Positions 1-7,980 of a stretch of DNA of 58,948 nucleotides are shown here, piece by piece. The DNA is from Candidatus Mediterraneibacter surreyensis (GTDB taxonomy: Bacteria > Bacillota > Clostridia > Lachnospirales > Lachnospiraceae), in NCBI GenBank assembly GCA_019118885.1, contig DWYB01000090.1:1-58948 (forward strand), in the 5' to 3' direction. The translations under genes were made by a program, and so were the position numbers. Under the pieces are notes generated by a model. The model was not told where the DNA came from. It searched no databases and saw only the letters and a list, made by a program, of their open reading frames with translations. Every line of letters begins with the position of its first letter. Within the stretch, counting starts at the first letter, position 1.

Positions 1-366
1 TGTGTTCAGAAGGATGACATGGCTCAGATCTATCCGGCAGTGAAAGAATGTGATGTGGTAATTCTTGCCACACCGCTCTATTACTGGAATATGAGCGGTC
101 AGATCCGGACAGCGATCGACCGTCTGTTTGCGCTGGAGGAGGGTGACGGCAATCTCTTAAGAGGACACGACAGGTCTTCCGCGCTTCTGATGGCGGCAGA
201 AGGAAACGGATTTGACGACGTCCTTCTCTACTATGACCACTTGATGGAGCAGTTGAAATGGAAGAATCTGGGCCATGTCCTTGCCGGAGGCAACGGAGAT
301 GTAGGTGATATCGAAGGAAAACCGGAACTGAAAGAAGCTTATGAGCTGGGAAGAGCGATTAATTAG
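1..366 (+). CDS. Flavodoxin-like NAD(P)H/FMN reductase, 5' truncated
   Basis: The frame is open from the first base of the window, so the start lies outside and only about 121 C-terminal residues remain. The piece carries the flavodoxin-fold signature of the NADPH-dependent FMN reductase / iron-sulfur flavoprotein family: a hydrophobic strand (DVVILATPLYYWNMSGQ) followed by the helix IRTAIDRLF. In this family the segment packs against bound FMN. The tail (GGNGDVGDIEG...ELKEAYELG) is typical of small clostridial NAD(P)H-dependent oxidoreductases. The cofactor and family are inferred from fold; the substrate is unknown. A strong hairpin follows the stop. Confidence 0.8.
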   Translation, partial: CVQKDDMAQIYPAVKECDVVILATPLYYWNMSGQIRTAIDRLFALEEGDGNLLRGHDRSSALLMAAEGNGFDDVLLYYDHLMEQLKWKNLGHVLAGGNGDVGDIEGKPELKEAYELGRAIN

Positions 367-412
367 TTCTGAGCAAGATGGTAAAAACGATATGTTTGGT
401 AATTTAAGATTG

Positions 413-451
413 AAAAATCCGACAGAGCGGTCTGTGTACTGTCGGATTTTT
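413..451. terminator. Bidirectional intrinsic terminator
   Basis: A 13-bp perfect stem reads AAAAATCCGACAG and CTGTCGGATTTTT around a 13-nt loop. It ends in T5 on the plus strand and T5 on the minus strand. It lies between the convergent flavodoxin-like gene and the EFR1 gene and can serve both. Confidence 0.9.
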
Positions 452-470
452 CTGTATGTAATATTTCTTT

Positions 471-1238
471 TTATATAAACAGCTCGTTTTCTTTTCTCTC
501 TGAACAGGCCTTTTTCAGTGCCAGTCCTACGGCTTTTACCATAGCTCCGTTTACCTTGCGTGCTGACTGCGGACATTTTACTACGCAGCGCATACAGGAA
601 ATACACTTTTTGCTGTCGGTATCTTTCGGGTTTTCTCTGCTGATCGCCTGAACAGGACAGCTCTGTGCGCAGAGACCGCATCCGGTGCAGTTGTGATCTG
701 CCTTGGGAACCAGACCGCCGCCTCCTGCCTTTTTATACGGGTGGTTCCCCGGTATCCTGGGCGCGGAGAGATCAGCCGGATTTCCGTTGATCTTTTCAAT
801 TATTTTCTCTGCAAAGCTGTGGAGCACCTCTGCATCTGCCGCATCAGGTCTTCCTGCCGCGTACTGGTGTGCGATGGAATGCTCTGCAATGGCGGCAATG
901 CCCGCGATGACTCTGAATCCGCTCTTTTCGGCAGAATCGTTCAGTTCAATGAGAGTGTCTTCATATGCGCGGTTGCCGTATACACAGACAAGGATACCCA
1001 TTGCCTGATTCCCTTTGATCTCTTCCAGTCTCTGGATCGCGGGAGCCGGTACCCGTCCGCCGAAAGAAGGAACGGCGATCACGGCGACGTCGTCTTTTTC
1101 GAGGCTGACTGCGCTGAAATCAGTTTCCGGGTCTGACAGATCCACTTTCCTGACGGGAGTATCCCATGCTGAAGTTATCATATCAGCTGCTTTCTGTGTG
1201 CCGCCTGTGGGGCTGAAAACTATCTGTACTATATTCAT
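471..1238 (-). CDS. EFR1-family flavodoxin-ferredoxin fusion protein
   Basis: A protein of 255 residues: an N-terminal flavodoxin domain (MNIVQIVFSPTGGTQ, FMN phosphate loop SPTGGT) plus a C-terminal 2x[4Fe-4S] ferredoxin domain with CTGCGLCAQSCP and CISCMRCVVKCP cysteine motifs. The architecture is that of EFR1 (ferrodoxin) proteins, cytoplasmic electron carriers of anaerobes. Two in-frame ATGs sit after the AGGAGG site; the second (1238) has a 7-nt spacing, the first (1244) only one base, so 1238 is chosen. The gene is divergent from an Rrf2 regulator and shares a 100-bp promoter region with it, which suggests local control. The redox partner is unknown. Confidence 0.9.
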   Translation of the reverse strand: MNIVQIVFSPTGGTQKAADMITSAWDTPVRKVDLSDPETDFSAVSLEKDDVAVIAVPSFGGRVPAPAIQRLEEIKGNQAMGILVCVYGNRAYEDTLIELNDSAEKSGFRVIAGIAAIAEHSIAHQYAAGRPDAADAEVLHSFAEKIIEKINGNPADLSAPRIPGNHPYKKAGGGGLVPKADHNCTGCGLCAQSCPVQAISRENPKDTDSKKCISCMRCVVKCPQSARKVNGAMVKAVGLALKKACSERKENELFI

Positions 1239-1275
1239 ATCCATGCCTCCTGTAAAATTTAGATTTACAACAATA

Positions 1276-1304
1276 ATTATAGTCACCCGATCAGGCAGTG
1301 TCAA
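1276..1304 (-). promoter_or_regulatory. Consensus promoter of the EFR1 gene
   Basis: On the minus strand the sequence reads TTGACA, 17 bases, TATAAT: a perfect sigma-A match. The -35 box is at 1299-1304 and the -10 box at 1276-1281. A TGTAAA/TTTACA inverted repeat (1251-1256 and 1264-1269) sits just downstream of the -10 and could be an operator. Confidence 0.85.
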
Positions 1305-1306
1305 TG

Positions 1307-1335
1307 TTTACATCACATAAAATTGGGGATATAAT
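1307..1335 (+). promoter_or_regulatory. Promoter of the Rrf2 regulator gene
   Basis: TTTACA (1307-1312), 17 bases, TATAAT (1330-1335). Its -35 box starts only two bases beyond the -35 box of the opposite EFR1 promoter, so two polymerases could hardly bind at once. Confidence 0.75.
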
Positions 1336-1397
1336 GATGAAAGGCTGAGGCTTATATGCCTGACGCTGATAAAGAAAACGAGGAATGAATTAGAATT

Positions 1398-1826
1398 ATG
1401 CATATCAGTACAAAATGTTCGGTGGCGCTTCACTGCCTTATATTTATATATGAGTATGGGGAAAAGACGAGGGTTACCAGCGACCTGTTATCGAAGTCCA
1501 CAGGGATTAATGCGGCTACGATCAGGAATATTTTTCGTGCTTTAAAGAAAGAAGATATTATAACGGTAAAAGCCGGTACGGGAGGGGCGGAGCTTAACTG
1601 TCCTCCGGACGAGATCAGTCTATACCGTGTATGCAGAACTCTGGAACCCGAGTTCCTTTCCAAACTGATTGGAGTTCACCGGTCTCCGTCCTTATTGTGC
1701 CCGGTTGGGAAGAATATTCATCATGTTCTGGATTGTTCTTATCAGAAGATAAGAAATGATCTGAAAGAGAGTCTGGAGAAAATAACGCTTGCTGATATTA
1801 TTTCTGATTATGAAAGTAATTTTTGA
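1398..1826 (+). CDS. Rrf2-family transcriptional regulator
   Basis: A protein of 142 residues, the usual Rrf2 length. The N-terminal winged helix-turn-helix begins MHISTKCSVALHCLIFIYEY and continues through TSDLLSKSTGINAATIRNIFRALKKEDIITV (recognition helix) and the glycine wing KAGTGGAEL. The later cysteines (CPVGKNIHHVLDC) do not have the spacing of the IscR or NsrR Fe-S ligands, so this looks like the YwnA/CymR-like branch that does not clearly bind a cluster. Signal unknown. It is divergent from the EFR1 gene and its own operator probably lies in the shared region. The SD (GAGG at 1381-1384) is rather far from the ATG. Confidence 0.88.
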   Translation: MHISTKCSVALHCLIFIYEYGEKTRVTSDLLSKSTGINAATIRNIFRALKKEDIITVKAGTGGAELNCPPDEISLYRVCRTLEPEFLSKLIGVHRSPSLLCPVGKNIHHVLDCSYQKIRNDLKESLEKITLADIISDYESNF

Positions 1827-1886
1827 AAACGGACCATATGATGAAAGTCAAAGTGTACGGCGCTTGTACAGACAGGAGGTCTCTAT

Positions 1887-2666
1887 ATGAAAAGTACATC
1901 ATCCAGTGAAAAATGCAGCAGAGAGAATGTTTTAAAATATGCTCTTAAGCGGTACGGAACAAAGCCGGAATATCCGTGGCGGACTTCACCTGACAATCTG
2001 GTGCTGCGCCATGGAGACAACCGGAAGTGGTACGGGCTGATGATGACTGTAAAGAGGGAAAATCTGGGCATTTCCGGAAAGGGATACATAGATATCCTGG
2101 ATATTAAATGTGACCCGGAGATATCAGGATTTCTGGTGGCGGAAAGGGGAATCCTGCCTGGCTATCATATGCATAAAGGGAACTGGATTACCGTCCTTCT
2201 GGACGGCTCTGTGGAGATGGAACAGGTCTGTTCTCTGCTGGATCAGAGCTTTCGGCTTACAGCCAGTAAAAAGACACTGGCAAAGATGTGTCTCGATGAG
2301 AAAAAGGAGTGGCTCATTCCGGCAAATCCGAAATACTTTGATCTTGAAGAAGCCTTTGCACAGAGTGATACGATCAGCTGGAAACAGAGCAGCAATATCA
2401 GTGCGGGAGACATCATTTACATTTATATGGCAGCTCCTGTTTCTGCAATCCTGTATAAATGTGAGGCAGTGGAGGTGGACATTCCCTATGATTACGATGA
2501 CGGAAATGTCCATATGAACCGCATTATGAATATTCGTCTGCTTCACCGGTTTAACAGGGAGCAGATGACTCGAGAGAGACTGAAAGAGTATGGAGTGTAC
2601 GCGGTCCGTGGCCCCAGGAGTGTCCCTCCGGCTCTCCGGGAGGAACTGGAAGTTATGAAATGCTGA
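1887..2666 (+). CDS. MmcQ/YjbR-family protein with C-terminal EVE-like domain
   Basis: A protein of 259 residues in two parts. Residues 1-120 resemble MmcQ/YjbR (CyaY-like fold): YGTKPEYPWRTSPDNLVLRH, KWYGLMM, ILDIKCDPE, PGYHMHKGNWITVLLDG. The C-terminal part (WLIPANPKYFDLEEAF ... GDIIYIYMAAPVSAILYKCEAVEVDI ... MNIRLLHRF) resembles the EVE/PUA-like fold, which in other proteins reads modified bases. SD AGGAGG is 7 bases before the ATG. MmcQ/YjbR proteins are annotated as DNA binding on thin evidence. The EVE assignment is my reading of the strand pattern, and the function is unknown. Confidence 0.8.
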   Translation: MKSTSSSEKCSRENVLKYALKRYGTKPEYPWRTSPDNLVLRHGDNRKWYGLMMTVKRENLGISGKGYIDILDIKCDPEISGFLVAERGILPGYHMHKGNWITVLLDGSVEMEQVCSLLDQSFRLTASKKTLAKMCLDEKKEWLIPANPKYFDLEEAFAQSDTISWKQSSNISAGDIIYIYMAAPVSAILYKCEAVEVDIPYDYDDGNVHMNRIMNIRLLHRFNREQMTRERLKEYGVYAVRGPRSVPPALREELEVMKC

Positions 2667-2849
2667 ACCATGTACGGGAGGTGCGGATGATTATCTGAAG
2701 CTTTTTATCGGGAGGATCATTCCGGAGGCGGAAAAAGAGATAAAGGGATCAGCACATTTTTTGAATTAAATCCAGGAAATCATTATAAAGATGCAGAGAA
2801 GCGGACTGCGGCAGGAATCCGCCGGCTGCTTGATGAAGCGGGTGAATAA
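2659..2849 (+). pseudogene. Probable decayed gene fragment of unknown family
   Basis: The interval after the MmcQ gene has coding character but is broken. One frame (2659-2763) encodes DDYLKLFIGRIIPEAEKEIK followed by GSAHF. At the T6 run (2757-2762) the coherent reading moves to the next frame, FELNPGNHYKDAEKRTAAGI and RRLLDEAGE, ending at TAA 2847-2849. There is no start codon in the first frame. I do not recognise the family. A single-base indel in the T run, or a sequencing error, would explain it. Confidence 0.35.
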
Positions 2850-2889
2850 AGCCTTCAATTTTCCTTTTTGTTCCTTCCCCGGCGAGGCG

Positions 2890-4482
2890 TCAGCTTTCGG
2901 AACTCATCACCAGCACATCACCCTGCTGGATCAGTGTATCGCCTCTGGGGATTACAGTATTTCCGTCTTCACGACGGATCAGTACGATCAGGGAATTGTC
3001 CGGGCCGTCAAGCTCTTTTACCCGTTTCCCGATACGCTTATCGTTTGGCTCGATTTTTGTTTCGTCCAGTACAGTATCCGCATCACCCTGATAGCTTTCC
3101 CCGCTGAGGACAAGTACGTCTCCCTCTTGTAAAAGCACGTCTCCCCGGGGAATGATCGTCTCATCTCCGCGTTCGATCAGAACGGCGAGTACATCCCCCA
3201 TGTTCAGCTCACAGAGTCTTTTCCCGATATACCGGTGGCCGGGTTTCAGGCGTATCTGAATGAGCTGTATGTCCTGTTCGTCCTGATAATCACTGAAGGT
3301 CTTCATAACGTTCTGGCTGTCGTCTACCATATCCAGCTTTTCTGCCACAACCGGCAGAAGAAGTCCCTGAAATGCTACGGAGATGACGGCGACACAGAAA
3401 ACAATATTGTATACATTGTATCCGCTGTATCCCGGACTGACTACGGCGATAATGGCAAACACGGCGGATGCGGCGCCTCTAAGCCCCGCGAATGCGGTCA
3501 GCGCCTGCTGGCGCCACGAGGCACGGAACGGCGTCATCAGGAAGAATACTGCCGCTGGCCTTGCGATAAAAGTCAGTCCAAGGAAGATGATAAAAGCTGT
3601 TCCGAGTATCGGCAGGAGCATGGAGGGAAAGACAAGAAGCCCCAGCAGGAAAAAGATAAGTATCTGTGCCAGCCGGTCGATACTGTCAAAGAACTGGATC
3701 AGCGGAATCTTTGTCTTGTAGCGGGCGTTTCCAACGATAAATCCGAAAAGATATACACTCAGATAACCGTTCCCTCCCGCGAGAACAGGGGCGGCATAGG
3801 AGAACATGACAAAAGCGATCATAAGAATCGTGCTGATTCCGCCTGTTTCAAGTTCGGTTTTTTTCAGCAGCTTTACAGCAATCCAGCCAAGACCGCCTCC
3901 AAAAAGAATGCCAAAGCCGATTTCTTCAGCCACGAGAAGCAGGATATTTTCATCGCCGCCGGCCATCCAGTCCAGGATGATAATAGTCAGCATATAAGCA
4001 AAAGGATCATTACTTCCGCTCTCTACTTCCAGAAGAGAAGCAGTTCCTTCTTTCAGATTCAGCTTTTTAGAGCGGAGGATTGAAAAGACGGAAGCAGCGT
4101 CAGTGGAGCTTAAGACAGCGCCGACAAGAAGGCTTTCCTGAAGACCCATGCCTATTACATAATGACAAAACATGCCGGTGACGCCGGCGGTAATGAGAAC
4201 TCCTCCGGTGGCGAGAAGGACAGACTGCGGGAGAATCGGACGGGCTTCTTTAAATGAGGTGCCGAATCCGCCGTAGAACATGATAAAGATCAATGCAGTA
4301 CAGCAGATTGTCTCAGCCATTTTATAATTATCGAATGGTATTTTTACGATTCCTTCGCTTCCGAACAGCATTCCGAGAGCGATGAAAATGAGAACTGCGG
4401 GGATACCAAAACGTTTCAGAAAACGGTTTGTAAGAATACACAAAACGATTACTGATGAACATAATAAAAGACCTAACACCAT
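2890..4482 (-). CDS. CPA1-type K+/H+ antiporter with two TrkA-C domains
   Basis: A protein of 530 residues. Residues 1-380 form about 12 membrane segments of the Na+(K+)/H+ exchanger domain, including LSSTDAASVFSILR with the family's acidic ion site and GSNDPFAYMLT, the ND pair of cation/proton antiporters. Residues 395-530 hold two RCK_C/TrkA-C units that each end in a repeated pattern (IIPRGDVLLQEGDVLVLSGES and VIPRGDTLIQQGDVLVMSSES), cytoplasmic ligand-binding modules. The layout matches NhaP2-like potassium/proton antiporters used in pH and turgor control. The SD GGGAGG is about 9 bases before the ATG. The TetR gene upstream ends in its own terminator, so this gene is probably transcribed separately. 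Confidence 0.93.
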   Translation of the reverse strand: MVLGLLLCSSVIVLCILTNRFLKRFGIPAVLIFIALGMLFGSEGIVKIPFDNYKMAETICCTALIFIMFYGGFGTSFKEARPILPQSVLLATGGVLITAGVTGMFCHYVIGMGLQESLLVGAVLSSTDAASVFSILRSKKLNLKEGTASLLEVESGSNDPFAYMLTIIILDWMAGGDENILLLVAEEIGFGILFGGGLGWIAVKLLKKTELETGGISTILMIAFVMFSYAAPVLAGGNGYLSVYLFGFIVGNARYKTKIPLIQFFDSIDRLAQILIFFLLGLLVFPSMLLPILGTAFIIFLGLTFIARPAAVFFLMTPFRASWRQQALTAFAGLRGAASAVFAIIAVVSPGYSGYNVYNIVFCVAVISVAFQGLLLPVVAEKLDMVDDSQNVMKTFSDYQDEQDIQLIQIRLKPGHRYIGKRLCELNMGDVLAVLIERGDETIIPRGDVLLQEGDVLVLSGESYQGDADTVLDETKIEPNDKRIGKRVKELDGPDNSLIVLIRREDGNTVIPRGDTLIQQGDVLVMSSES

Positions 4483-4500
4483 ACCTGTCTACCTCCCGTA

Positions 4501-4544
4501 AAATAAAAAAGAGAATGGACGCGCTGACTGCGGGCCCATTCCCT
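4501..4544 (-). terminator. Intrinsic terminator of the TetR gene
   Basis: On the minus strand AGGGAATGG pairs with CCATTCTCT (one G-U pair), followed by TTTTTTATTT. It separates the tetR-like gene from the antiporter gene downstream. Confidence 0.8.
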
Positions 4545-4593
4545 AAGATTTTTAATTTATATTTAAAAGTATAACATGTTATGATCTAAAATT

Positions 4594-5217
4594 TCAAGGA
4601 CAGACTTCGGAACCTTCGGAAGAATCAGTTTCATAAAGCTTCCCGACCGACAGCCCCGCACCTTCCAGCCCATGCAGGATCAGCCGTGTGGCAAGAGGAA
4701 CCATCTCTTCAATGGGAATCCGCTGTCCATCGACCTCCCACTGGCGGTATACCACACCGAGGCAGACCGAAAAATACGTGATGATCAGGTTACTTTCAAA
4801 TCGGTTATATTCCGGAAAACTGTCATATTTTGCAAAAAAGTGTTCACGGATCAGGTCGGAAGGCGTTTTTGCATCGGGAATATTGGCTTTGACGGATAGA
4901 ATCTTTTTGTCGACGGGATCGAGAGCCGACATAAACTGAAAGCTGTGCTGGATGATCGTCTCTACGTCGTCCGGAAAGGCTGTCTCGGAAATCATCCGCA
5001 GAGTGGGCTCCATAAGTTTGAACTGAAGTGAGGTGAGCAGATGATCCAGAGAAGGGTAGTGCAGGTAAAATGTTTTTCGGTTGATCTGGGCTCTCTCCGT
5101 AAGTTCTTTGATCGAAATTTTGGAATATTCGGTTTCCGCTATCATTTCGCGAAATGTTTTCTGTATCAGATTTTCATTTTTTATAAAGCGCAGATCCTGC
5201 TTCGGCGATCGGTTCAT
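4594..5217 (-). CDS. TetR/AcrR-family transcriptional regulator
   Basis: A protein of 207 residues. The N-terminal helix-turn-helix reads IQKTFREMIAETEYSKISIK, then ELTERAQINRKTFYLHYPS, the standard TetR signature, with a variable C-terminal ligand/dimer domain. A good SD (AAAGGAGAG) precedes the ATG at 5217. It is divergent from the cytidylate-kinase-like gene, and the shared region holds a strong inverted repeat, so autoregulation and control of the neighbour are likely. The inducer is unknown. Confidence 0.92.
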   Translation of the reverse strand: MNRSPKQDLRFIKNENLIQKTFREMIAETEYSKISIKELTERAQINRKTFYLHYPSLDHLLTSLQFKLMEPTLRMISETAFPDDVETIIQHSFQFMSALDPVDKKILSVKANIPDAKTPSDLIREHFFAKYDSFPEYNRFESNLIITYFSVCLGVVYRQWEVDGQRIPIEEMVPLATRLILHGLEGAGLSVGKLYETDSSEGSEVCP

Positions 5218-5263
5218 TTTCTCTCCTTTAAATCCTCCCTTTGTTTTCTGCAGATGATAAAAT

Positions 5264-5291
5264 AATACACATATTTTATAAAATGTGTATT
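5264..5291. promoter_or_regulatory. Inverted repeat, probable TetR-family operator
   Basis: Two 9-bp arms, AATACACAT (5264-5272) and ATGTGTATT (5283-5291), flank a 10-bp AT-rich spacer. They lie 47 bp upstream of the TetR start codon. A second, weaker AATACAC motif with ACAC-CT-GTGT symmetry lies at 5383-5394, near the divergent kinase-like gene. Confidence 0.7.
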
Positions 5292-5429
5292 AAACCACAT
5301 GGAAGAACATATGCCCATTGTAGCAAAAACGTATTTTTATTATTATAATACCATAGGAAAAAACAATCAACGGGTGAATATTAATACACCTGTGTGAAAT
5401 AACTGAGATAACTAATGGGAGGCATGAAG

Positions 5430-6032
5430 ATGAAATTTCGTTATATAACAATTGAAAGGGAATACGGAAGCGGAGGAACCAATATTGCCAGAAAACTGTC
5501 TGAGGTTACCGGCGTGCCGTGTTACGGACAGGAGATTCTGGAGGCTGTTGCGAAAAAACAGGGGATTCCGGTAGAAAGAATCAATCGGTATGAGGAGAAG
5601 GCCACCGGAAGTCTGATCTACGCTATGTTTGTTATGAGCCGTGTACAGGCCGGTGATCCCAATATGCTGACAACCGAGGGCAAAGTATTCCTTGATGAAC
5701 AGCTTGAGATCCGCCGCCTGGCAATGGAAGGGCCGGCAATCTTCCTGGGACACTGCGCCTGCGATGCATTGAAAGACCAGAAGGGTGTTGTAAAGGTGTT
5801 CATTCACTCCGAGAACGAGGAAGAGATAAAGAAACGGATTACAAAAGACTACGGGATTGCTCCGGAGGAAGCGGAGTCAACCCGCAGATTTTACAATAAG
5901 AAGAGAGCCGGATATTTCCGTGCCAATACGGGACATGACTGGAAAGATCTGAAAAATTATGATGTAGTACTCGATTCGGCAAAACTGGGAATCGAGGGAT
6001 GTGTAAATATATTGAAAGGTATTTTTGAATAA
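5430..6032 (+). CDS. Cytidylate-kinase-like family protein
   Basis: A protein of about 200 residues starting MKFRYITIEREYGSGGTNIA. It belongs to the cytidylate kinase-like family: a P-loop NTPase fold whose nucleotide loop is REYGSGG rather than GxxxxGK[ST]. It also has the middle helix AIFLGHCACDAL and a C-terminal arginine-rich lid (STRRFYNKKRAGYFRANTG). Such proteins are common in Clostridia, often near regulators, and their substrates are not settled. Of three in-frame ATGs, 5430 lies 7 bases after the GGGAGG site and is preferred. The TetR gene is divergent. Confidence 0.85.
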   Translation: MKFRYITIEREYGSGGTNIARKLSEVTGVPCYGQEILEAVAKKQGIPVERINRYEEKATGSLIYAMFVMSRVQAGDPNMLTTEGKVFLDEQLEIRRLAMEGPAIFLGHCACDALKDQKGVVKVFIHSENEEEIKKRITKDYGIAPEEAESTRRFYNKKRAGYFRANTGHDWKDLKNYDVVLDSAKLGIEGCVNILKGIFE

Positions 6033-6306
6033 ATATGGCGCCTGGGCAAATACACCGTTTCGGCGGCGGTTACGCCCAGTCGAAGTGCTCCGTTCCCGCG
6101 CCAATCTCGATAGTTTCTGACGCCGCGAAAATTTCCATAGTGTGCCATAATACTCTCTTAAAATCCATCATATTACGAACTCCATTCATTTTGTTTTGTT
6201 CAATACAGAATATGATATCATTGACAGATAATCTTACATATATAATAATTAGGCAAAAGGTTTTTGACAGACTATATCTTGATACCGGAAGTGGAGGGTA
6301 AAAGAA

Positions 6307-7167
6307 ATGTCCGAAAACACACTTATGGAACAAAAGATAATAAAGTTATATAAAAAGTGGAAAGGAGAACGGATAAAAAGTTCTCTATTCGCAGTTGTTT
6401 ATTACTTTTTGATGATGATAATTGTGAGTATCTTTTTCGGTAATCCTTTTTCTCATAGAGAATATCTTCTGTTTTTTGAAATATGGGAGCCCGGTTGGTT
6501 AAGTACGCGCCCTTATCTGCTTGTGCTGTGTGGAGCCGTTGCGATTTTCCTCGCACTGTTAACAGTCAGCCTTAAAATGCTGAAAAGTTTCAAGGAATTT
6601 GACGATATTCTGCAGCAGCAATGTGATCCGAAACAGTATCTTGCAGTTACAGGTTATGGTGTATCATATGGAAAAGAGCTTCGGCTTAGAGGGTATCAAA
6701 GGACTGTATTCCTGATGATGCAGCAGAGATATGCATTAGCCTTGATGGTAAATGCACAATTAGAAGAAAGCAGAAGGTTTCTGAATGAAGAGTGGATCGG
6801 AAAGAAGAAAGCCGGAATTTATAAAAATACTGTATTCAATCTGGATCTTGTAGAAGCATACCGGCAGTATGATGCAGAGAGATATAACGAACTATATAAC
6901 CGGGCCGGCAGGGCATTTAAGAAGAACAGGCTTTTTGGCGTACATAAGCTGCTTCTTGAGCATCAGTATGAACAGGCCGTAGATGTTCTGGAGAATTATA
7001 AGGTGAAGACTGTTTATAATAATGTGATCAGATTCCAGCTGCTTGGTCAGTGCTATGATATTCTCGGAGACCGGAAAAAAGCGGAAGAATGTATGCAGTA
7101 TGTGCTCAAATACGGAAATACAATGCCTGCCAGGGTGGAGGCAGAGGAGTGGTTCCAAAGCGACTAA
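6307..7167 (+). CDS. Membrane protein with TPR-like C-terminal domain, unknown function
   Basis: A protein of 286 residues that I do not recognise. It has a lysine-rich N terminus, a membrane segment at about 25-45 (SSLFAVVYYFLMMIIVSIFF), a second at about 70-92 (YLLVLCGAVAIFLALLTVSL), and a cytoplasmic helical region. That region has TPR-like spacing: LVEAYRQYDAERYNELYNRA, LLLEHQYEQAVDVLENY and LLGQCYDILGDRKKAEECMQY. A scaffolding role is possible but not shown. SD GGAGGG is well placed. The 274-bp gap before it holds a CTGGGC...GCCCAG hairpin (6047-6052 and 6077-6082) and no gene I can support. Confidence 0.75.
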   Translation: MSENTLMEQKIIKLYKKWKGERIKSSLFAVVYYFLMMIIVSIFFGNPFSHREYLLFFEIWEPGWLSTRPYLLVLCGAVAIFLALLTVSLKMLKSFKEFDDILQQQCDPKQYLAVTGYGVSYGKELRLRGYQRTVFLMMQQRYALALMVNAQLEESRRFLNEEWIGKKKAGIYKNTVFNLDLVEAYRQYDAERYNELYNRAGRAFKKNRLFGVHKLLLEHQYEQAVDVLENYKVKTVYNNVIRFQLLGQCYDILGDRKKAEECMQYVLKYGNTMPARVEAEEWFQSD

Positions 7168-7239
7168 ACAGCATGACTAAAAAATGATCTGACTCAACCA
7201 CCGGTAGGGTTACTTTTGGCGCTTTAGAATGTATATTAG

Positions 7240-7271
7240 AGGCAGGAAGAAAAATGAACTTCCTGCCTTTT
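7240..7271 (+). terminator. Intrinsic terminator
   Basis: AGGCAGGAAG pairs with CTTCCTGCCT (10 bp, no mismatch) around a 9-nt loop, followed by TTT. It ends the transcript of the upstream membrane protein gene. Confidence 0.85.
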
Positions 7272-7278
7272 AAGTTGT

Positions 7279-7314
7279 AACAGTTCAGCCCGCGCCATTC
7301 CTGAAGGCTGAATT
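7279..7314. repeat. Short copy of the CAGTTCAGCC inverted-repeat element
   Basis: CAGTTCAGCC (7281-7290) and GGCTGAATTG (7306-7314 region) form inverted ends around CGCGCCATTCCTGAA. The left 22 bases (7279-7300) are identical to the left end of the 160-bp element at 8608. Confidence 0.65.
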
Positions 7315-7347
7315 GCCGCTATACATCATCACACAGGAGGAGATTAC

Positions 7348-7869
7348 ATGGATCAGCAGAAGATCGGCGCTTTCATTGCCCGCAGAAGAAAAGAACTGAA
7401 TCTTACACAGAAGGAACTGGCAGATAAACTCGGCATCACGGACCGGGCCGTATCGAAGTGGGAGAATGGACGGTGTATGCCGGATCTTTCCCTGCTCCAG
7501 CCGCTTAGCAGAATTCTCAGGATAGGTGTCAACGACCTGCTCAGCGGAGAGATCATACCAGAGGAGAAGGTCAGGGAAAAAAGCGAGCGTAACATTGTGA
7601 ATGTGGCGGATATGGCCCAGCTTACATATCTTGGAAGTATTCGGACAGGGATGGCGGGCCTTTTGTCGCTTTTTGTTCTCCTGCTCATATACTGCGGTGT
7701 AAAAGGGCTGGAGGCGACTGGGCTTATGGCGCTTATATGTACCTTTAACGGATTTTTCTACTGTTCCAGATACCGCACGATGAGAAGCCAGCAATTACTA
7801 GCATTTGGCATTGTGTGGATATTGACGGCGGCGATCAACCTTATTGCATTTTTTATACGGACGTGGTAA
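7348..7869 (+). CDS. XRE-family regulator with membrane C terminus
   Basis: A protein of 173 residues. Residues 1-65 are an HTH_3/Cro-like domain (MDQQKIGAFIARRRKELNLT, then QKELADKLGITDRAVSKWE, NGRCMPDLSLLQPLS). Residues 100-173 contain about three membrane segments, separated by short loops. This HTH-plus-membrane layout is common in Lachnospiraceae and suggests a membrane-anchored regulator. Targets are unknown. SD AGGAGGAG is ideally spaced before the ATG. The gene lies just before the thiamine locus, but nothing ties it to thiamine control. Confidence 0.88.
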   Translation: MDQQKIGAFIARRRKELNLTQKELADKLGITDRAVSKWENGRCMPDLSLLQPLSRILRIGVNDLLSGEIIPEEKVREKSERNIVNVADMAQLTYLGSIRTGMAGLLSLFVLLLIYCGVKGLEATGLMALICTFNGFFYCSRYRTMRSQQLLAFGIVWILTAAINLIAFFIRTW

Positions 7870-7916
7870 CATTACTCTCGGACAATCGAATCAAAGATCA
7901 CACGAAAGAAGTTTTA

Positions 7917-7944
7917 CCGGGCGGGGAGCGCCGTCCCGGGTTTT
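7917..7944 (+). terminator. Probable intrinsic terminator after the XRE gene
   Basis: CCGGGCGG pairs with CCG-CCCGG (one bulged T), followed by GTTTT. The T run is short, so strength is uncertain. Confidence 0.5.
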
Positions 7945-7980
7945 GCGCGATACGACTGTACGCGATACAAAAACAACATG

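Noticed and set aside
3235-4083. A 282-codon open frame opposite the antiporter gene
   Set aside because: Low-complexity, lysine/glutamine-rich translation without family resemblance; antisense shadow of a clear membrane transporter.
6033-6306. A minus-strand frame (MDFKRVLWHTMEIFAASE-like) as a small gene
   Set aside because: About 30 residues, ends near a hairpin, no recognisable family; could be a remnant but unsupported.
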